A DNA stretch of 8,736 nt from CAYMRB01 sp964392615 (lineage in GTDB: Bacteria > Planctomycetota > UBA8108): assembly GCA_964392615.1 (NCBI GenBank), contig CAYMRB010000422.1, positions 1-8,736 on the forward strand, given 5' to 3'. This document shows, piece by piece, positions 6,956 through 8,736 of the stretch. Positions within the stretch are counted from its first letter, which is position 1; every line of letters starts with the position of its first letter. Both the position numbers and the translations under genes were made by a program. Below the pieces are notes generated by a model, which saw only the letters and a program-made list of their open reading frames with translations, did no database searches and had not been told where the DNA came from.

Positions 6956-6994
6956 GTGACGGCCCGGATTGTGGTACTCCTGTGGGACCGTCAC
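6956..6994. repeat. Bulged inverted repeat in the divergent intergenic region
   Basis: GTGACGG (6956-6962) pairs perfectly with CCGTCAC (6988-6994); the adjoining CCC (6963-6965) and GGG (6984-6986) extend it to 10 pairs with one bulged A and an 18-nt loop. It lies 33 nt upstream of the methyltransferase lipoprotein ATG and could be an operator half-site pair or a leader hairpin. No convincing plus-strand promoter was identified around it. Confidence 0.45.
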
Positions 6995-7027
6995 CTTCCG
7001 ACACCACGAAAACTACGCGACCCCCTC

Positions 7028-7756
7028 ATGTCCGGACACCGATTCCCCCTGCGCCCCTGCTTCCTCGCGATCTCCGTCTTCCTCGCCTCCTGTGAAGCGA
7101 CCCCGGTTCTGCCGCCCGCGCCAGCTGACGAGGCGAGCGTTCGACCGGACGTCAACAAGCGCTTCCTGGCCAAGGACCTGGATCTCGACTGGGCCGTCGG
7201 GACGTTCGAGGCCGAGTCTCGGGAGATCTTCGCGTCGCGCGCGGCGATCGTCGCAGCGCTCGAGCTCGAGCCGGGCGACGCGGTAGCCGACGTCGGCGCC
7301 GGTACCGGGCTGTTCTTCGCCCCTCTATCGCAGGCCGTCGGCCCGGAGGGGCGCGTCATCGGAGTTGACCTGGCGCCGCGCATGATCGAGTTCATGCAGC
7401 GCCGCGTCGCGGAGAGCGGATTCTCGAACGTCGATGTCGTCCAGTGCACGGAGCGCTCGGTGGAGCTCGACGCGGCTTCGGTCGACGTCTTGTTCAGCAC
7501 GGACACGTACCATCACTTCGAGTATCCGCGCTCGACGCTCGCGAGCATCGCACGGGCTCTGCGCTCCGGCGGCACCATGGTCGTCATCGACTTCGAGCGC
7601 GTGCCGGGGAAGTCCCGCGACTGGATCCTGAACCACGTCCGCACCGGGAAGGAGGAGGTCATCGCCGAGGTGACCGCCGCCGGATTCGTCTACGAGGGGG
7701 AGCTGACGATCGACGGGCTCGAGGAAAACTACGCGATCCGCTTCCGGCGACCGTGA
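7028..7756 (+). CDS. Exported lipoprotein with class I SAM-dependent methyltransferase domain
   Basis: A 242-residue protein. The start at 7028 yields a short lipoprotein signal (MSGHRFPLRPCFLAISVFLA then lipobox LASC, modified Cys C22), so it is predicted to be membrane-anchored on the outer face of the cytoplasmic membrane or beyond. The methyltransferase domain covers about 60-240: helical entry FEAESREIF, SAM-binding motif I VADVGAGTG (86-94), acidic D114 after beta-2 in VIGVD, FSTDTYHHFEYP (156-167) near the active site, and ALRSGG..VVIDFERVPGKSRDW (177-199). The DTYHHFEYP and GKSRDW stretches match a recurring family of exported methyltransferases seen in several Gram-negative groups; the substrate is unknown. 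SAM is not expected outside the cytoplasm, so activity there is puzzling. A longer frame from 6908 lacks a sensible N-terminus. No clear Shine-Dalgarno. The gene is divergent from the response regulator and converges with the SDR gene 27 nt downstream. Confidence 0.88.
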   Translation: MSGHRFPLRPCFLAISVFLASCEATPVLPPAPADEASVRPDVNKRFLAKDLDLDWAVGTFEAESREIFASRAAIVAALELEPGDAVADVGAGTGLFFAPLSQAVGPEGRVIGVDLAPRMIEFMQRRVAESGFSNVDVVQCTERSVELDAASVDVLFSTDTYHHFEYPRSTLASIARALRSGGTMVVIDFERVPGKSRDWILNHVRTGKEEVIAEVTAAGFVYEGELTIDGLEENYAIRFRRP

Positions 7757-7783
7757 GTGGGGTCAGCAGTCCGTCGAGAGCGA

Positions 7784-8554
7784 TCAGTGCGCGGTCCAGC
7801 CTCCGTCGACGAAGAGAGTCGTCCCCGTGACGTAGCTCGACGCGGCGCTGGCGAGGAAGATCGCCGCACCCTGGATCTCGTGAAGCTCGCCCCAGCGGCC
7901 GAGCGGCACGGCGCCGACGATGAACTTCTGCGTGTCCGGAAGGTCCGCAATCGGCAGATTCATCGGCGTCAGGAACGGGCCCGGACAGATCGCGTTGCAG
8001 GTGATGCCGTCCTGCGCCCACTCGAGCGCCAGCACCCGCGTCATCTGCGCGATCGCGCCCTTGCTCGATGCGTAAGGCGTGCGCCCGGGAACGCCGACGA
8101 CGCTGAGCGTGCTGCCGATGTTGATGACGCGCCCGTAGCCTGCACGGCGCATGTGCGGCGCCACGGCCCGCGCACAGAGCCACGGCCCGCGCACGTTCGT
8201 CGCCATCACGGCGTCGAAATCCTCGGGCGCCAATTCCTCGATCGGGCCGCGGACGTTGATGCCGGCATTGCTGACGAGGATGTCGACGCGGCCGAGCTCG
8301 GCAACGGTCCGTTCGACCATGGCGTCGACCTGATCCTCGATCGTCACGTCGCACACGATTCCCAGCGTACGGCGGCCGGATTCGTTCGCGACCTTCTCGG
8401 CCTCGCGCTCCGCCTCCTCGCCGTTGCGACTGGCGATCGCGACGTCGGCGCCGGCGGATGCGAGACCAACCGCCATCGACAGGCCCAGGCCCTTCGTGCC
8501 CCCGGTGATCAACGCGACGCGGCCGTCGAGACGAAAGAGGTCGAGTGCAGACAT
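7784..8554 (-). CDS. SDR-family NAD(P)-dependent oxidoreductase (FabG / gluconate 5-dehydrogenase-like)
   Basis: A 256-residue classical short-chain dehydrogenase, normal length for the family. Its N-terminus (DLFRLDGRVALITGG) resembles gluconate 5-dehydrogenase and FabG-like enzymes. The cofactor motif TGGTKGLG is at 17-24, R43 after beta-2 suggests NADP(H) preference, D69 contacts adenine, and NAG is at 96-98. The catalytic tetrad is N120, S148, Y161 and K165 (YASSK), followed by CPGPFLTP (190-197) and the C-terminal FVDGGW. All catalytic residues are present, so it is likely an active soluble alcohol/ketone oxidoreductase acting on a sugar acid, hydroxy acid or similar compound; the exact substrate cannot be read from sequence. 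GGAG lies 6 nt before the ATG. It is divergent from a probable isocitrate lyase/PEP mutase-superfamily gene and convergent with the lipoprotein methyltransferase. No T-tract terminator is seen in the 27-nt convergent gap. Confidence 0.93.
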   Translation of the reverse strand: MSALDLFRLDGRVALITGGTKGLGLSMAVGLASAGADVAIASRNGEEAEREAEKVANESGRRTLGIVCDVTIEDQVDAMVERTVAELGRVDILVSNAGINVRGPIEELAPEDFDAVMATNVRGPWLCARAVAPHMRRAGYGRVINIGSTLSVVGVPGRTPYASSKGAIAQMTRVLALEWAQDGITCNAICPGPFLTPMNLPIADLPDTQKFIVGAVPLGRWGELHEIQGAAIFLASAASSYVTGTTLFVDGGWTAH

Positions 8555-8581
8555 CAGGTTCTCCGTACGCGATCGACTCGG

Positions 8582-8610
8582 TTGTCAGGAATGCTCGGGC
8601 AGCGTAGCAT
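8582..8610 (+). promoter_or_regulatory. Sigma70-like promoter for the right-edge gene
   Basis: TTGTCA (8582-8587, five of six to TTGACA) and TAGCAT (8605-8610, four of six to TATAAT) are separated by exactly 17 nt, with transcription expected near 8617, about 30 nt ahead of the ATG at 8647. On the opposite strand an extended -10-like TGCTACGCT (8609-8601) overlaps this -10 and could serve the SDR gene, giving back-to-back promoters. Confidence 0.5.
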
Positions 8611-8646
8611 GCCGCCGACGTCCGACGCGACCACCGAGACGACATC

Positions 8647-8736
8647 ATGAGACACGCTCCTTCCCCCGCTCGCCGACAGCGCGCGCTCCTCGACCGGCCC
8701 GGCATCGTCCGATCGATGGGGGCCCATGACGTTCTG
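8647..8736 (+). CDS. Probable isocitrate lyase/PEP mutase-superfamily enzyme, N-terminal fragment
   Basis: An open plus-strand frame from the ATG at 8647 to the right edge gives 30 residues, so only the N-terminus is visible. The stretch RRQRALLDRPGIVRSMGAHD resembles the conserved opening of the isocitrate lyase/PEP mutase superfamily (methylisocitrate lyase, oxaloacetate decarboxylase, PEP phosphomutase), where 'LR.LL..PG.....GA.DALSA' leads into the first barrel strand. Members cleave or form C-C or P-C bonds next to a carboxylate using Mg2+. The specific activity cannot be decided from 30 residues. A good promoter (8582-8610) sits upstream, but the Shine-Dalgarno is weak. The gene is divergent from the SDR; a shared catabolic role is inferred only from position. 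Confidence 0.55.
   Translation, partial: MRHAPSPARRQRALLDRPGIVRSMGAHDVL

Noticed and set aside
7757..7783. Bidirectional terminator between the convergent methyltransferase and SDR genes
   Set aside because: The 27-nt gap shows no stable stem or T/A run on either strand.
1..8736. CRISPR arrays, tRNA/rRNA genes, insertion sequences, attachment sites, toxin-antitoxin pairs or phage-defence genes
   Set aside because: None of the expected repeats, cloverleaf sequences, transposase motifs or defence domains were found on either strand.

Overview
The window is GC-rich DNA whose gene content points to Planctomycetota or a similar lineage, probably an uncultured one. The main evidence is a large secreted protein ending in a paired dockerin-like calcium-loop module with the 'YLLNYLF..GGPAP' style and a Cys-rich tail, plus a Ser/Thr kinase fused to PEGA and SUMF1-like domains with a DWG magnesium motif. 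Taxonomy is inferred from protein style only. No rRNA, tRNA, CRISPR array, transposase or integrase is visible.

Layout. Positions 1-6804 are all on the minus strand, read from right to left: an OmpR/PhoB-type response regulator (6804-6058); an intrinsic terminator (5943-5965); a promoter, 5'-UTR hairpin and strong Shine-Dalgarno; a secreted LamG/dockerin-type multidomain protein (5797-3194); a kinase-TPR-PEGA-SUMF1 fusion (3096-466); and the start of a membrane protein with an N-terminal GYF_2-like domain (440 to the window edge). The last is left open by the window boundary. On the plus strand, divergent from the response regulator, is an exported lipoprotein with a class I SAM methyltransferase fold (7028-7756). 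It converges with an SDR-family oxidoreductase on the minus strand (8554-7784). Divergent from the SDR, the first 30 codons of a probable isocitrate lyase/PEP mutase-superfamily enzyme begin at 8647 and run off the right edge.

How the genes may work together. The kinase and GYF_2-like gene are 25 nt apart in the same direction and look co-transcribed, so a soluble kinase may be paired with a membrane-anchored partner. The response regulator is an orphan with no histidine kinase beside it. Its upstream region carries an 11-bp tandem repeat of the period bound by PhoB/OmpR-class proteins, so autoregulation, possibly with control of the divergent methyltransferase lipoprotein, is a reasonable hypothesis. 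The SDR and the lyase-like gene share a 92-bp divergent promoter region and could belong to one small catabolic unit. No single large novel system is evident. The most unusual items are the lipoprotein methyltransferase, the SUMF1-like domain lacking the formylglycine-generating cysteines, and the regulatory structures in the intergenic regions.
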